64,000 nucleotides of DNA from Polaromonas sp. JS666. Its GTDB lineage: Bacteria > Pseudomonadota > Gammaproteobacteria > Burkholderiales > Burkholderiaceae_C. Within the stretch, counting starts at the first letter, position 1; every line of letters begins with the position of its first letter. The stretch is taken from contig NZ_FNHX01000001.1 in the NCBI RefSeq assembly GCF_900103405.1, positions 62,001-126,000 of the forward strand, read 5' to 3'. Shown piece by piece: positions 26,048 through 35,400 of the stretch. The translations under genes were made by a program, and so were the position numbers. The notes under the pieces were generated by a model that made no database searches, was not told the DNA's origin, and was given only the letters and a program-made list of their open reading frames with translations.

Positions 26048-27250
26048 TTACGCCGACACAGGCCTGCGCTGTGTGGAGGCCGGTTCGAGGCCCCGGCCCC
26101 GCCCTGGGCGGCCATTGCCCACAATGCGGCCGGACGGATGCATGGGGCGCAGGTACTGGTGCAGCACCAGGGCGGCGGCCCCCACCGCTGAAGCCAGCAG
26201 TCCGTAGCGCGCGACGCGCACCGTGGGAGCGCTGACGCCGGCATCGGTGGCGTAGTTTTGCAGCGTTTCCTGGGCAACCTTCACCATGTCGGGAAAACGC
26301 AGGCATGAGGAGCCGCCCACCACCAGCACGCTGGGGTCAAAGGTGGTCCACAGGTTCTGCAGCAGCACGCCCAGGTAGTGTCCCGACCGGCGGGCATCCG
26401 CCAGCTGGCCCAGGGCGCCCGAACCGATAAAGGCCTCCGCGCAGCCGCGCCGCCCGCAGGAGCAGGGGGGACCGCCCAGTTCCAGGACGCTGTGGCCGAT
26501 CTCGCCGGCCATGCCCCGCATGCCGGTGAACAGCCTGTCGTTGAGAACGATGCCGGCGCCCACGCCCACATCGCAGCTCACAAAAATCAGCGAATCCTTG
26601 CCGTCGTTCTCCGAAAACTCGTACTCGCTCAGTGCGGCGGTGTCGGCTTCGTTTTGCACGTGCACCGGCACCGGGGGCAAGCCCGCCTGCGTCAGCGCCT
26701 GGGTGATCTGCGGCACAAAGTCCACGTTGCGCCAGCCAAGGTTGGGGGCAAAGCGCAACACGCCGGTGGTTTCGTCAAACGCGCCGGGCAGGCCTATGCC
26801 CACACCCGAGAGTTGCGCGCCGCGCGAGACCAGCTGCGCCTGGGCCATGACCACCAGGCCGGCGACCTGGCAGCAGACGTCTTCGGGCCGGGTGCTGCGC
26901 AAAGGCTCCTGCGTCGACCACAGCACCTTCCCCAGCAGGGACACGCTGGCCACACGCACGGTGTCGACCGCCACTTCCACACCGATCAGGCCGCGCGACT
27001 GGCCGTCGATCTGCAGGGGTGTGGAAGGCCGCCCCACGCCGTTGGAGGCGGCCATGCTGATTTCGCTGAGCCAGCCTTCATCAATCAGTTCGCGCACCAG
27101 CAGGCTGACGGTCGACTTGGTCAAGCCGCTGTGATTGGCCAGTTGCGCGCGCGAGCGGCTCGGCTGGTTGCGCAGCAGGCGCATCAACACGCTGCGATTG
27201 ATACGCTTGACGAGTTGCTGGTCGCCTGTGGTTTTCATGGACGATGGCAT
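26048..27250 (-). CDS. ROK-family transcriptional regulator (XylR/NagC-like)
   Basis: 400 residues. N-terminal winged helix (SRAQLANHSGLTKSTVSLLVRELIDEGWL) followed by a ROK sugar-kinase-like domain with GVGIGLPGAFD, the sugar-binding NEADTAA, and the zinc motif in GHSVLELGGPPCSCGRRGCAEAF. It starts 4 bases after the sugar ABC ATPase stop, so it is the last gene of the xylF-xylH-ATPase operon and probably its repressor. ATG 27238 is an alternative start. The last 30 residues are Arg/Pro-rich and unlike the family. Confidence 0.9.
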   Translation of the reverse strand: MPSSMKTTGDQQLVKRINRSVLMRLLRNQPSRSRAQLANHSGLTKSTVSLLVRELIDEGWLSEISMAASNGVGRPSTPLQIDGQSRGLIGVEVAVDTVRVASVSLLGKVLWSTQEPLRSTRPEDVCCQVAGLVVMAQAQLVSRGAQLSGVGIGLPGAFDETTGVLRFAPNLGWRNVDFVPQITQALTQAGLPPVPVHVQNEADTAALSEYEFSENDGKDSLIFVSCDVGVGAGIVLNDRLFTGMRGMAGEIGHSVLELGGPPCSCGRRGCAEAFIGSGALGQLADARRSGHYLGVLLQNLWTTFDPSVLVVGGSSCLRFPDMVKVAQETLQNYATDAGVSAPTVRVARYGLLASAVGAAALVLHQYLRPMHPSGRIVGNGRPGRGRGLEPASTQRRPVSA

Positions 27251-27254
27251 GGTA

Positions 27255-28043
27255 TCAGGCGCTACGGTGCGGGGCCTGCTCGCGCCCTGGCGGCGGCTTG
27301 CCGGCGATGATCATGCCGAGGATCTGGTCCTCGTCCAGGTCGGCCGTGCGGTAGGTGCCGACCAGGCGGCCGTTTTTCATCACCGAGACACGGTCGCTGA
27401 GCGAAAACACGTCGTGCATGTCGTGCGTGATCAGGAAAATGCCCACGCCTTCGGCCTTGAGCTGGAGCACCAGGTTGGCCACCATGGCGGACTCCTCCGG
27501 GCCCAGGGCGGCACAGGGCTCGTCCATGATCAGGATGCGGGCATTGAAATAAATGGCGCGCGAGATGGCCACCACCTGGCGCTGCCCGCCGGACAGGCGC
27601 CGCACCGGGGTGTGGATGTTGGTGAAGTTTTTATTCAGGCGGCCGAACACCTTGCGTGCCTGCGCCTCCATGAAGTAGTCGTCCAGCGTGTTCCAGGCCG
27701 TCATTTTTTCGCGGCCCAGGAAGAGGTTGGCCACGGCGTCCAGGTTGTCGGCCAGGGCCAGCGTCTGGTAGATGGTTTCTATGCCTTCCCGCTGCGCGTC
27801 GGCCGGGGTCCGCAGGTTCACTTTCTGTCCCATCACGTGGATCTCGCCCGAGTCGATGGGAAAGGCGCCCGCCAGCATTTTCATCAGGGTCGATTTGCCG
27901 GCGCCGTTGTGGCCCAGCACGGCGACCACTTCGCCCGCGTACAGGTTCAGGTTCACGCCGTCGACGGCGTGAACGCCGCCAAAGGCCTTGCGGATGTCCT
28001 TGAACTGGACCAGGGGTTCGTTGGAGGGTTGCAGGGTTGGCAT
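27255..28043 (-). CDS. sugar ABC transporter ATP-binding protein (single-domain, FrcA/XylG-type)
   Basis: 262 residues with one ABC domain: Walker [10 protein letters not shown], signature [15 protein letters not shown], Walker [16 protein letters not shown] and H-loop LITHD. The Walker B region has Cys where these ATPases usually have Thr. XylG and RbsA proteins have two fused ATPase domains of about 500 residues; the single domain here resembles FrcA-type proteins, which dimerise. The stop of the permease gene is one base upstream of this ATG. Confidence 0.9.
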   Translation of the reverse strand: MPTLQPSNEPLVQFKDIRKAFGGVHAVDGVNLNLYAGEVVAVLGHNGAGKSTLMKMLAGAFPIDSGEIHVMGQKVNLRTPADAQREGIETIYQTLALADNLDAVANLFLGREKMTAWNTLDDYFMEAQARKVFGRLNKNFTNIHTPVRRLSGGQRQVVAISRAIYFNARILIMDEPCAALGPEESAMVANLVLQLKAEGVGIFLITHDMHDVFSLSDRVSVMKNGRLVGTYRTADLDEDQILGMIIAGKPPPGREQAPHRSA

Positions 28044-28044
28044 G

Positions 28045-29232
28045 TCAGCTTTCCTGCGCCCATTTGCGGTAGAGCACGTCAAACACCACCGCCACAATCA
28101 GCACCTGCCCGATGATGACCATGCGTTTCCCGATGGAAACATCCAGCAGCAGCATGCCGCTGTCCAGCGACTGCATGATGAGCGCGCCCAGCACCGAGCC
28201 GATGATGGTGCCGCTACCGCCGGCCAGCGCGGTGCCGCCTATCACGGCGGCGGCGATCACGAACAGTTCCATGCCAGTGCCCAGCGAGTTGGTACCCGCG
28301 TTCAGGCGGGCCACCGAGACGATGGCCGCGATGGTGATGAGCACGCCGAGCAGGGCGAACAGCATGAGCGTGACCCGCTTGACCGGTATGCCGACCAGTA
28401 TCGCGGCGTCGGGGTTGCCGCCCATGGCGTAGACGTAGCGGCCAAAACGGGTGCGCCGGGAGATGAAGGACATCAGCACCGCCACGCCCGCCCAGATGAG
28501 CACGGGTATCGGGATGCCTTGGGGCGCGTCCTTGTTGGTGACCTGGTAGTTGTTCATGGCCGCGGCAAATGCCGCCAGCAGGGCCACGGGCGCGGCCACC
28601 AGCAGAACGTCCACCCATACGGGCTGCTGGGGCATCCCGTGGCGTGCCGAGGCGCGGCGGCCCAGCACCCTGCGAACCACCAGCACCAGGCTGACGCAGG
28701 CGGTGAGGACCCAGGTGGCGGTCACCCCGATGCCGCCGTCATAGCCGCCGCCCAGCTGCAAAAAGAACTCGTCGCTGACCGGCTGGGTCTTGCCGTCGGC
28801 CACCAGGAAGGCCGCGCCGCGCAAGGACATCAAGCCCCCCAGCGTGACCACAAAAGACGGCACGCCCAGCATGGCCGTCAGCCATCCCTGGTACACCGAT
28901 ACCACGAGCGCCGCGGCCAGCCCGGCAAGCGACGCCGCCGGCCAGGACCATCCCAGGGTGTATTGAAGGTAGGCGATGAGCACGCCGACAAAACCGATCA
29001 CCGAGCCGACCGACAGGTCAATGTGCCGCGCCACAATGATCAGCACCATGACGGTGGACACGATACCCACCACCGCAGTTTGCTGGGCGATGTTGTAGAG
29101 GTTTTCAGGCGACAGGAAAATGCCGCCCGACAGGACCTGGAACACACCCGCCAGGACGGCGAGCACGGCTCCCATGAAGACCAGCCGCCAGTCAATGGCG
29201 GTGTCGCGCGGGATTCGAAAAGGCAATTGCAT
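28045..29232 (-). CDS. xylH: sugar ABC transporter permease (XylH-type)
   Basis: 395 residues with about ten or more membrane helices. It has the BPD_transp_2 signature segments IALASLRGAAFLVADG-like (LGGLMSLRGAAFL), NPDAAILVGIPVKRV (the EAA-like GGNPDAA loop) and LAGGSGTIIGSVLGALIMQ. Its size and the extended central loop fit D-xylose permease XylH. Downstream of the binding protein and one base upstream of the ATPase gene. Confidence 0.88.
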   Translation of the reverse strand: MQLPFRIPRDTAIDWRLVFMGAVLAVLAGVFQVLSGGIFLSPENLYNIAQQTAVVGIVSTVMVLIIVARHIDLSVGSVIGFVGVLIAYLQYTLGWSWPAASLAGLAAALVVSVYQGWLTAMLGVPSFVVTLGGLMSLRGAAFLVADGKTQPVSDEFFLQLGGGYDGGIGVTATWVLTACVSLVLVVRRVLGRRASARHGMPQQPVWVDVLLVAAPVALLAAFAAAMNNYQVTNKDAPQGIPIPVLIWAGVAVLMSFISRRTRFGRYVYAMGGNPDAAILVGIPVKRVTLMLFALLGVLITIAAIVSVARLNAGTNSLGTGMELFVIAAAVIGGTALAGGSGTIIGSVLGALIMQSLDSGMLLLDVSIGKRMVIIGQVLIVAVVFDVLYRKWAQES

Positions 29233-29324
29233 GGTTTTGGGGGTGCGGCGCTCCCGGGCAACCTACAGGCCGGTTGCCTTGCCCGCTTGCGCGGAACGGG
29301 GAGCGGGTGCCTGGAAGGCCTGTA

Positions 29325-30341
29325 TTACTTGCAGCCGGCGACGTTACCGGTGACGCCCTTGCAGAGCTCGTCTTTTTTGATCCAGCCGGCCTTGAGCACT
29401 ACGTCGAGGTTGTCGCGGGTGATGGGCACGGGTTTCAGAAACTGGGCCTGCAGGGCGATCTTTTTCTCGCCGCCGTTCCAGGAGCTTGCGCCCTCGACCG
29501 GTTTTCCGGCACCGAGATTGACCGCCGCGCTGGCCGCCTGTTTGCCGAGGTCGCGGGCATCCTTCCAGACCGACACGGTCTGGGTGCCCACGGCCACGCG
29601 GTTCAGGGCGGCAAAGTCACCGTCCTGGCCCGACACCGGCACACCCTTGAGCCCCTTGGCGCTCAGCGCCGCCACCACGCCGCCGGCGGTGCCGTCATTG
29701 GAGGCGACCACGGCATCGACCTTGCCGCCGGTCTTGGTCAGGATCTGTTCCATGTTTTTCTGCGCGACTTCGGGCTTCCAGCCCTCGGTGTATTCCTCGC
29801 CCACGATCTTGATGTCGCCTTTCTTGACGGCGGCGTCTATGACTTCCTGCTGGCCTTCGCGCAGGAAATTGGCGTTCGGGTCGGTGGGTGAGCCCTTGAT
29901 CATCACGTAGTTGCCCTTGGGCTTGGCCTTGAACACGGCGCGGGCCTGCATGCGGCCGACTTCCTTGTTGTCGAAGGTGATGTAGAACACGCCGGGCGCC
30001 TCGATCAGGCGGTCGTAGGCGATGACGGGCACCTTCTGTTTGGTGGCCTTGTTCACGGCGGGCAGGATGGCGTCCTTGTCCATGGCCAGCACGATCAGGA
30101 CCTTGGCGCCCTTGGCCATCAGCCCGTCAATGTCCGCCAGCTGTTTTTCGGGAGAGCCCGCGGCATCGGCGCTGATGTATTTGGCGCCCAGCTTTTCAAG
30201 CTGCGTCTTGATGGCGGCTTCATCGGTTTTCCAGCGTTCCTCCTGGAAGTTGGACCAACTGACGCCTACCGTCACCTGCGCAAATGCGCCGGCGGCGGCC
30301 AGGCTGAGTGCGATGGCAGTCAGGGAAGCTTTGAATTTCAT
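29325..30341 (-). CDS. xylF: D-xylose-type sugar-binding protein (XylF)
   Basis: 338 residues. Signal peptide (about 1-22, ending AGAFA), then a periplasmic-binding fold of the xylose/ribose class: [63 protein letters not shown] and VSGQDGD. These match XylF closely. It delivers sugar to the XylH/ATPase transporter. A 25-bp XylR-like palindrome lies about 94-118 bases upstream of the start. Xylose is the best guess; other pentoses are possible since no xylose catabolic genes are in view. Confidence 0.9.
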   Translation of the reverse strand: MKFKASLTAIALSLAAAGAFAQVTVGVSWSNFQEERWKTDEAAIKTQLEKLGAKYISADAAGSPEKQLADIDGLMAKGAKVLIVLAMDKDAILPAVNKATKQKVPVIAYDRLIEAPGVFYITFDNKEVGRMQARAVFKAKPKGNYVMIKGSPTDPNANFLREGQQEVIDAAVKKGDIKIVGEEYTEGWKPEVAQKNMEQILTKTGGKVDAVVASNDGTAGGVVAALSAKGLKGVPVSGQDGDFAALNRVAVGTQTVSVWKDARDLGKQAASAAVNLGAGKPVEGASSWNGGEKKIALQAQFLKPVPITRDNLDVVLKAGWIKKDELCKGVTGNVAGCK

Positions 30342-30434
30342 TGAGTGTCTCCGATAGTTTTTGCCCAGGCAGGCATGTGTTTTTGAGCTCAGATAAATCC
30401 CGGTGGTCGTTCCACTGCCTACGCAGCACTTTGG

Positions 30435-30459
30435 AATTAGTTTGAACGACGCACTAATT
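30435..30459. promoter_or_regulatory. candidate ROK/XylR operator upstream of xylF
   Basis: Perfect 7-bp arms AATTAGT and ACTAATT separated by 11 bases (TTGAACGACGC). The arm pattern TTAGTTTG...ACTAA resembles XylR operators of other bacteria. Its position fits control of the xylF-xylH-ATPase-ROK operon by the ROK protein encoded at its end. The rest of 30342-30609 shows no other gene. Confidence 0.55.
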
Positions 30460-30609
30460 ATGTGAAGCTGAAAAATTCCCCGTCTAGGGACAAACCCCTG
30501 GCATGCGGAGGCTTCGCGCAATTTTGGAAAGCTTTTGTAGTAGGACCGGGCCTCGAACCGGCAAGCGCTGGCCGGCTAGACCGGTTTTCTCCCTGGAAAG
30601 CCCCGCGTT

Positions 30610-31659
30610 TTAAGGGACGGCGACCGGCTCCGTCACCCCGAGCTTGATGGCCCAGCTGGAGAGCGCCGGCAGTATGGACGGGTAGAGCGCCACGCCATCC
30701 AGCTTTTGCTTTGCCGCCAGCGCGATGCCTTTTTCGCCGGGCGTGCGCACGGCCTTGCCTGCATGCGCGGGACGCGAGGCGCGGCAGGCATCGGCGACGT
30801 GGCCGGTCTGGCGTTCGAAGGCTTCGAGGCCGGCGAAGGCGCGCGGATCCAGGATCTGCAGGAACACTGTGGCGCCCCAGCCCTCCTTGGGGTCGGCGCG
30901 GCCGTGGCCGGCCAGGCCGCCGGTCAGGGCCTCGACCAGCAGCGTGAGGCCGTAGCCCTTGTGGCCGGAGTCCATGCCGCCCAGCGGCAGTATGGTGCCC
31001 TTGGGTTCTTCAAACAGCACCGAAGGGTTGTCGCTGGCCACGCCATGGCCGTCCATGACCCAGGCCGCGGGCAGGCGTTTGCCTTCCTTGTGCAGGCGGT
31101 TGGTCATGCCGTTGGTGGTGGCCGAGGTGGAAACGTCCATCAGCACCGGCACGCCGCCCGTGGGAATGCCGGCTGAGACCGGGTTCGGCGTGAACACCGG
31201 GTCCAGCCCGCCGAAGGGCGCGACGCTGGCGGTGTTGGGATCGGAGCAGGTCAGCAGCATCAGCAGGCCCTGGTCGGTGGCGCGCTTGAGGTAGGCGGCC
31301 AGGCAGGCGATGTGGTGGCTGCGGCGTATCACCACGGTGCATGTGCCCTGGGTGGCGGCGCGTTCGGCGGCCAGCGCCATGGCTTCGAGCACCAGCCAGG
31401 GGCCGGGCAGGCGGCGGCCGTCCCAGGTCAGGGCGGCCGGGTGGTCGGCCAGCACGGTGGGCGCGCCCCGCTTTTCCATGGAACCTGCTTCGAGCTCGCC
31501 CAGATAGCCGGGCAGCAGGGCCAGGCCATGGGTGTTGTGGCCCAAGAGGTCGCCCTCGACGAGGATTTCGGCCACGGCCGTGGCCTTGGCCGGCTCCAGC
31601 CCGGCGGCGGTCAGCAGGGCTTGCGCGTAATGGATCAGGTCGTCGTGGCGGTAGTGCAT
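30610..31659 (-). CDS. LDH2-family malate/lactate/ureidoglycolate-type dehydrogenase
   Basis: 349 residues, NAD(P)-dependent dehydrogenase of the LDH2/MDH2 family, unrelated to classical LDH. Segments GHNTHGLALLPGYLGELEAG, VVIRRSHHIACLAAYLKRA, NPVSAGIPTGG, MDVSTSATTNGMTNRLHKEGKRLP and LPLGGMDSGHKGYGLTLLVEALTGGLAG are diagnostic. Substrate could be malate, lactate, sugar-acid or a ketoacid; it is unresolved. It lies upstream of the xylF operon on the same strand, which hints at sugar-acid metabolism. Confidence 0.88.
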   Translation of the reverse strand: MHYRHDDLIHYAQALLTAAGLEPAKATAVAEILVEGDLLGHNTHGLALLPGYLGELEAGSMEKRGAPTVLADHPAALTWDGRRLPGPWLVLEAMALAAERAATQGTCTVVIRRSHHIACLAAYLKRATDQGLLMLLTCSDPNTASVAPFGGLDPVFTPNPVSAGIPTGGVPVLMDVSTSATTNGMTNRLHKEGKRLPAAWVMDGHGVASDNPSVLFEEPKGTILPLGGMDSGHKGYGLTLLVEALTGGLAGHGRADPKEGWGATVFLQILDPRAFAGLEAFERQTGHVADACRASRPAHAGKAVRTPGEKGIALAAKQKLDGVALYPSILPALSSWAIKLGVTEPVAVP

Positions 31660-31964
31660 GGTATTCCCGGCGGTCGGTGCTGCCCGGGCAAGGTCGCCGC
31701 GGGCTTCCCGGCATTCTAGGGAAGAAGGGTGTAACGATGCACAAGTCGGTGCGCGTATACCGGCGCCCCAATGCAGTTCGCCCTGAGGCCGCCGAAAAGC
31801 TCGGCAACTCAGGGCGAAGGGTGATGAGATTGATCGCAGTCTTGTATAGAGCTGCTCACAAAACCCAGCGAAGCGGTCCTGGCTAGGCGCGTCGCCGCAG
31901 ACAGTGCTGAAGGCACGGCAAGGCGGCGCAACAACGCCAGGAGGGCTTTTGAGCGGCTCCGCGC
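31660..31964. other. intergenic region between LDH2 and phoX genes
   Basis: 305 bases. 31849-31959 is an imperfect palindrome. The rest contains the promoter of the LDH2 gene, presumably near 31690-31760, and short random open frames that I do not support as genes. Confidence 0.6.
31849..31959. repeat. imperfect palindromic repeat, 111 bp
   Basis: The ends GAGCTGCTCACAAAACCC and GGGCTTTTGAGCGGCTC pair with one mismatch zone and one bulge. Inside, TCCTGGC (31877-31883) pairs with GCCAGGA (31936-31942). It lies 5 bases downstream of the phoX stop codon (minus strand) and may act as terminator or as a mobile palindromic repeat. It shares short words such as CGCAGACA with the 47894-48162 element. 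Confidence 0.55.
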
Positions 31965-33923
31965 TTAACCGAGCTTGATGCTGCTCGGGTCGGCGGTGAG
32001 ATAACCGACGGCCGCGCCGTAGCGGTCCTTGTAGTTCGCGCGCACCAGCGGGTCCAGCGTGGCCTGCACCTTGCCGTGCAGCGACGGGATCCAGTCGCCG
32101 GCGTGCTGGAAGTTGCTCATGATGTAGGTCCAGCCGTTGAGGTCGTCCACGACATGCAGGCCGGTGGCTTCAGCGCCCGAGGGCATGGACATCAGGCGCG
32201 ACAGCTGCTTGGTGTCGACGTTGTAGGCCCAGATGAAGTTGTTGACGTGGGTGCTGCTGTCTTCACCGATGAAGAGGGTGCGCATTTTTTCCGAGAACTT
32301 CAGGTTGTCGGGGTTGGACACCATGTTGGGGTTGGCCTTGTTGCCCAGCGCATCGCCGGCGATGTCTTCGCCGACCAGCAGGGCCTTGGTGTGCACCGGC
32401 ATCCATTCGCTGTTGATGGCGTTGCCGGCCGAGTCCTTCTGGCCGCCGTCCAGCTTGTGCATCATCACGCCGCCGGCGATCAGCGCCTTGTCAAGCGCGA
32501 TGCCGCTGGCAGCGTTCCAGCCCTTGCCGGTCTTGACCATGGAGTCCTGCATGTTCTGCAGCGCCGAGTAGGCGATCTTGTCCTTGATGTTGACGGTGGT
32601 GCCTTCCATCTTGGAAAAGCCCATGCTGCCGCCCATGAGGTAGGCATAGCGGTGGGTTTCCAGGAAGGCGGCGGCTTTTTCCATGCCGGGCTTGACCTTG
32701 ATCCAGTTGGCGTTGCCGTTGTAGAAGACCTTGGTGAAGCTGGCATCGGACGGGTCGGTTTTGTGCACCGTCATGATGTCGGACGGCTTGAGCGTGTCGG
32801 CCATTTTTTCGATTTCGGCGCTCGTGGCGTGGCCCAGCTTGATCCAGGAAATCTTTGCGCCTTCGGCGGCCGGGTCGACCGAGAAGCCGCTGCCCAGTTT
32901 GCCCACGTACAAGGTGCCGGACGACAGGTCTTTCTCGCGGTCGGCCACAAAGACGAAGAGGCCGCTGTTGGTGGCGTCGTCGCCCATCAGCACGGTGCGG
33001 TTGTCGGGCATGACCTGGACCAGCTCGTGCGAGATGCGGCCCAGGTTGTAGTGCTTTTTCACCGTGCCGGTGCCGTCGGGATGCACGGTGACTTCGGGCA
33101 GGTGGCCGTAGTGGTAGGGGTTGGCCTTGGTCTCGTCGCCGTAGACGTTCTTGCTGAACTTCTTGAACTGCGAGCTCTCGGCCGCAAAAGGTGCGTCGGG
33201 CTCGTACTCCTCGCTGGACAGGTGGGTGTTCCAGGGCGAGAGGCTGGCGCCGCAGGTGATCCACAGGCCGTGCGCCTTGGACATGTCGACGTTGTGGTAC
33301 TTCACGAGGCTGAGCTTGCCGGTGGCTTGGTCCTGGTCCAGGGTGAGCACGGCGATGGGCGAGGGCAGGTTGCCATAGGCGTCGGCGCCGGCCTGGTCGC
33401 GCGTGGTGTATTCAAACTGCACGACGGCGAACACCGCCTTGCCCTTGACGCCGGGCACGTTGGCGTTCGGCAGGCCCAGCAGCGAGGTACCGTCGGGCGA
33501 GTCGGAGAACATCTGGCGTTCCTTGCCGGGCACCGAGCGGTCGATGATGGGCTGGTTGTTGATGTCCACATAACCACCGCTCAGGATGGTGCCACCCTTG
33601 CCGTCCGGCACCCTATCGCCAGTCACGAAGAAGGGCTGGTAGGCCAGCCGATAGCTTTGGGTGCTGTTGTCCTTGAGCCGGACCTGCAGGCTGGAGCCCA
33701 CGGTGGTGGTGGCCATGGCGGCCGTGTCGGCCAGCGAAGGCGCGGCCATGGAGGTGAAGCTGGAAGACAGGTAATTGCCCGCTCCAGCCGGGCCGCTGCC
33801 GGTGGCGCAGCCCGACAGCAGGGTGCTGGAGGCCAGTGCCCCCAGCGGCAGCATGGGCGCGGTCGCCAGGAATTTCAGGGCGGTGCGGCGTGAGGGAAGG
33901 GAAGGGGTGGCCAGGTCGGACAT
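31965..33923 (-). CDS. PhoX family alkaline phosphatase (DUF839)
   Basis: 652 residues. Twin-arginine signal (SRRTALKFLATAP, with two consecutive Arg) and a lipobox-like LLSGC downstream suggest Tat export and possibly membrane attachment. The body shows the PhoX/DUF839 pattern: LGLPNANVPG, AHGLWITCGASLSPWNTHLSSEEYEPD, NPYHYGHLPEVTV, MGDDATNSGLFVFVAD, FSEKMRTLFIGEDSSTHVNNFIWAYN. PhoX enzymes are Ca2+/Fe3+-dependent phosphomonoesterases induced by phosphate limitation. No pho-box was checked. Monocistronic as far as I can see. Confidence 0.9.
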   Translation of the reverse strand: MSDLATPSLPSRRTALKFLATAPMLPLGALASSTLLSGCATGSGPAGAGNYLSSSFTSMAAPSLADTAAMATTTVGSSLQVRLKDNSTQSYRLAYQPFFVTGDRVPDGKGGTILSGGYVDINNQPIIDRSVPGKERQMFSDSPDGTSLLGLPNANVPGVKGKAVFAVVQFEYTTRDQAGADAYGNLPSPIAVLTLDQDQATGKLSLVKYHNVDMSKAHGLWITCGASLSPWNTHLSSEEYEPDAPFAAESSQFKKFSKNVYGDETKANPYHYGHLPEVTVHPDGTGTVKKHYNLGRISHELVQVMPDNRTVLMGDDATNSGLFVFVADREKDLSSGTLYVGKLGSGFSVDPAAEGAKISWIKLGHATSAEIEKMADTLKPSDIMTVHKTDPSDASFTKVFYNGNANWIKVKPGMEKAAAFLETHRYAYLMGGSMGFSKMEGTTVNIKDKIAYSALQNMQDSMVKTGKGWNAASGIALDKALIAGGVMMHKLDGGQKDSAGNAINSEWMPVHTKALLVGEDIAGDALGNKANPNMVSNPDNLKFSEKMRTLFIGEDSSTHVNNFIWAYNVDTKQLSRLMSMPSGAEATGLHVVDDLNGWTYIMSNFQHAGDWIPSLHGKVQATLDPLVRANYKDRYGAAVGYLTADPSSIKLG

Positions 33924-34191
33924 TGTTGTGTGTTCCAGTTTCAGGTGGGGAATGATGCGAAGCGGCGCTGTGCCCGCGCCGAAACGCAGGGCAGGGCCGC
34001 TGCGCTGCCGGAATCTTAGGAAGCTTGTGTGACAGTTTCTTGAAACGGGCTGCCACAGAAGATGGCGGGCAGCGGGGACGGAGGGGGATTAACCACGCAC
34101 CGGGTACTTGAATATCCCGGGGTGAGCCGCAAGCTGGCTTGCTACGGGCCAAAATCGGCCTGCCCAGAGCAGCAACTTCCAAGGCCTTCCC

Positions 34192-34860
34192 ATGACCACC
34201 CAACTCAAGATCGATTTTGTGTCCGACGTTTCCTGCCCCTGGTGCGTCATAGGCCTGAAGTCGCTGGACCAGGCGCTGGAGCGCGTGCGCGGCGACATCC
34301 AGGCTGAGCTGCATTTCCAGCCCTTTGAACTCAATCCCAAAATGGCGCCCGAGGGCCAGGAGATCACCGAGCACATCACCGAGAAATACGGCATCACGCC
34401 GGCCCAGGCCCAGGCCAACCGCGAGAACATCCGTGCGCGCGGTGCCCAGGTGGGCTTCAAGTTCAGCATGGCCGACGAGCCCGGCGGCGGGCGCAGCCGC
34501 ATCTACAACACCTTTGACGCGCACCGCTTGCTGCACTGGGCCGAACTCGAAGGCGCGGGCAAGCAGAAGGCGCTCAAGGAGCTGCTGTTCAAGCGCTATT
34601 TCACCGACGGCCAGAGCCCGGCCTCACACGAGGTGCTGGCCAAGGCCGCTGCCGAAGCGGGGCTGGATGAAAGCCGCGCGCGCGAGGTACTGGCCTCGGG
34701 CGAATACGCGCGCGAGGTGCGCGAGCGCGAACAGTTCTACCTGACGCAAGGCATCCATTCGGTGCCGGCCGTCATCATCAACGACCGCCACCTGATTTCC
34801 GGCGGCCAGCCTGTGGAAGTGTTCGAGCAGGCCTTGAGGCAGATCGCGGCGGCGGGCTAG
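34192..34860 (+). CDS. DsbA-family oxidoreductase (FrnE/2-HCCA isomerase-like)
   Basis: 222 residues, thioredoxin fold with active site CPWC in DFVSDVSCPWCVIGLKSL at the N-terminus, an inserted helical domain, and VPAVIINDRHLISGGQP (cis-Pro) at the C-terminus. No signal peptide, so it is cytoplasmic, as for FrnE proteins that support oxidative-stress tolerance. It ends by overlapping the convergent hypothetical gene by 4 bases. Confidence 0.9.
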   Translation: MTTQLKIDFVSDVSCPWCVIGLKSLDQALERVRGDIQAELHFQPFELNPKMAPEGQEITEHITEKYGITPAQAQANRENIRARGAQVGFKFSMADEPGGGRSRIYNTFDAHRLLHWAELEGAGKQKALKELLFKRYFTDGQSPASHEVLAKAAAEAGLDESRAREVLASGEYAREVREREQFYLTQGIHSVPAVIINDRHLISGGQPVEVFEQALRQIAAAG

Positions 34861-35198
34861 GCGCGGCTTTCGCCCAGCACCTCGAAGCTGCCCGACTGCT
34901 GGACCCAGTCCTTGCCGTTGGAGGCAAAGCCTGTGGCCGCGCCGGTCTTGAGGTTGAGTGCCACCGTCAGCGTGTAGCCGCTCTCCTTCGAAAGGTAAGA
35001 CACCACATGCACGTCGTCCGACATTTTGACGGCGGCGCTGGCGTTTTGGAGGTGGTCCTTGGCGCCCGGGCTGGCGCTGCGCCAGGTGAGGGTGCCGTCG
35101 CTGGCGAACGTGTGCTCAAAGGTATGGCCCTTGGTCGGGCCGTCCCGGAAGGTCCAGCGCAGGGTTTTGCCATGCAGGGATGCGGGGAAGGTGGTCAT
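34857..35198 (-). CDS. MoaF-like domain protein
   Basis: 113 residues, beta-rich. The N-terminal GKTLRWTFRDGPTKGHTFEHTFASDGTLTWR pattern resembles the MoaF/calycin-like domain (lipocalin-type barrel). MoaF was named for molybdenum cofactor clusters but its biochemical role is uncertain, and no Mo-cofactor genes lie nearby. Convergent with the DsbA-like gene. A signal peptide is not evident. Confidence 0.65.
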   Translation of the reverse strand: MTTFPASLHGKTLRWTFRDGPTKGHTFEHTFASDGTLTWRSASPGAKDHLQNASAAVKMSDDVHVVSYLSKESGYTLTVALNLKTGAATGFASNGKDWVQQSGSFEVLGESRA

Positions 35199-35400
35199 GA
35201 TGGGCTCCAGAGTTTGGCCTTGATCGCCGCGTTCGGCGGGCCTGGATGGATGGGTACAGTTTCAACTTAGGCTCGCCCAAAACGGCGGCTTGTCGGAAGG
35301 GGGCGAAATCTTCGTAGGACAAGGGCACGCCGAGCCTTTTGCCGTGGATTCGCGCACGGGCTTCACGCAGAATGAAACGACCTCACAGGAGTTGTCATTC

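Noticed and set aside
27988..29910. 640-codon plus-strand frame opposite xylH and xylF
   Set aside because: Antisense, His/Gln-rich and without motifs.
30536..30600. tRNA-like sequence on the minus strand (GGTTCGAGGCCCGG)
   Set aside because: The T-loop look is tempting, but T-arm and anticodon stem positions do not pair properly and no acceptor partner is present. At best a decayed fragment.
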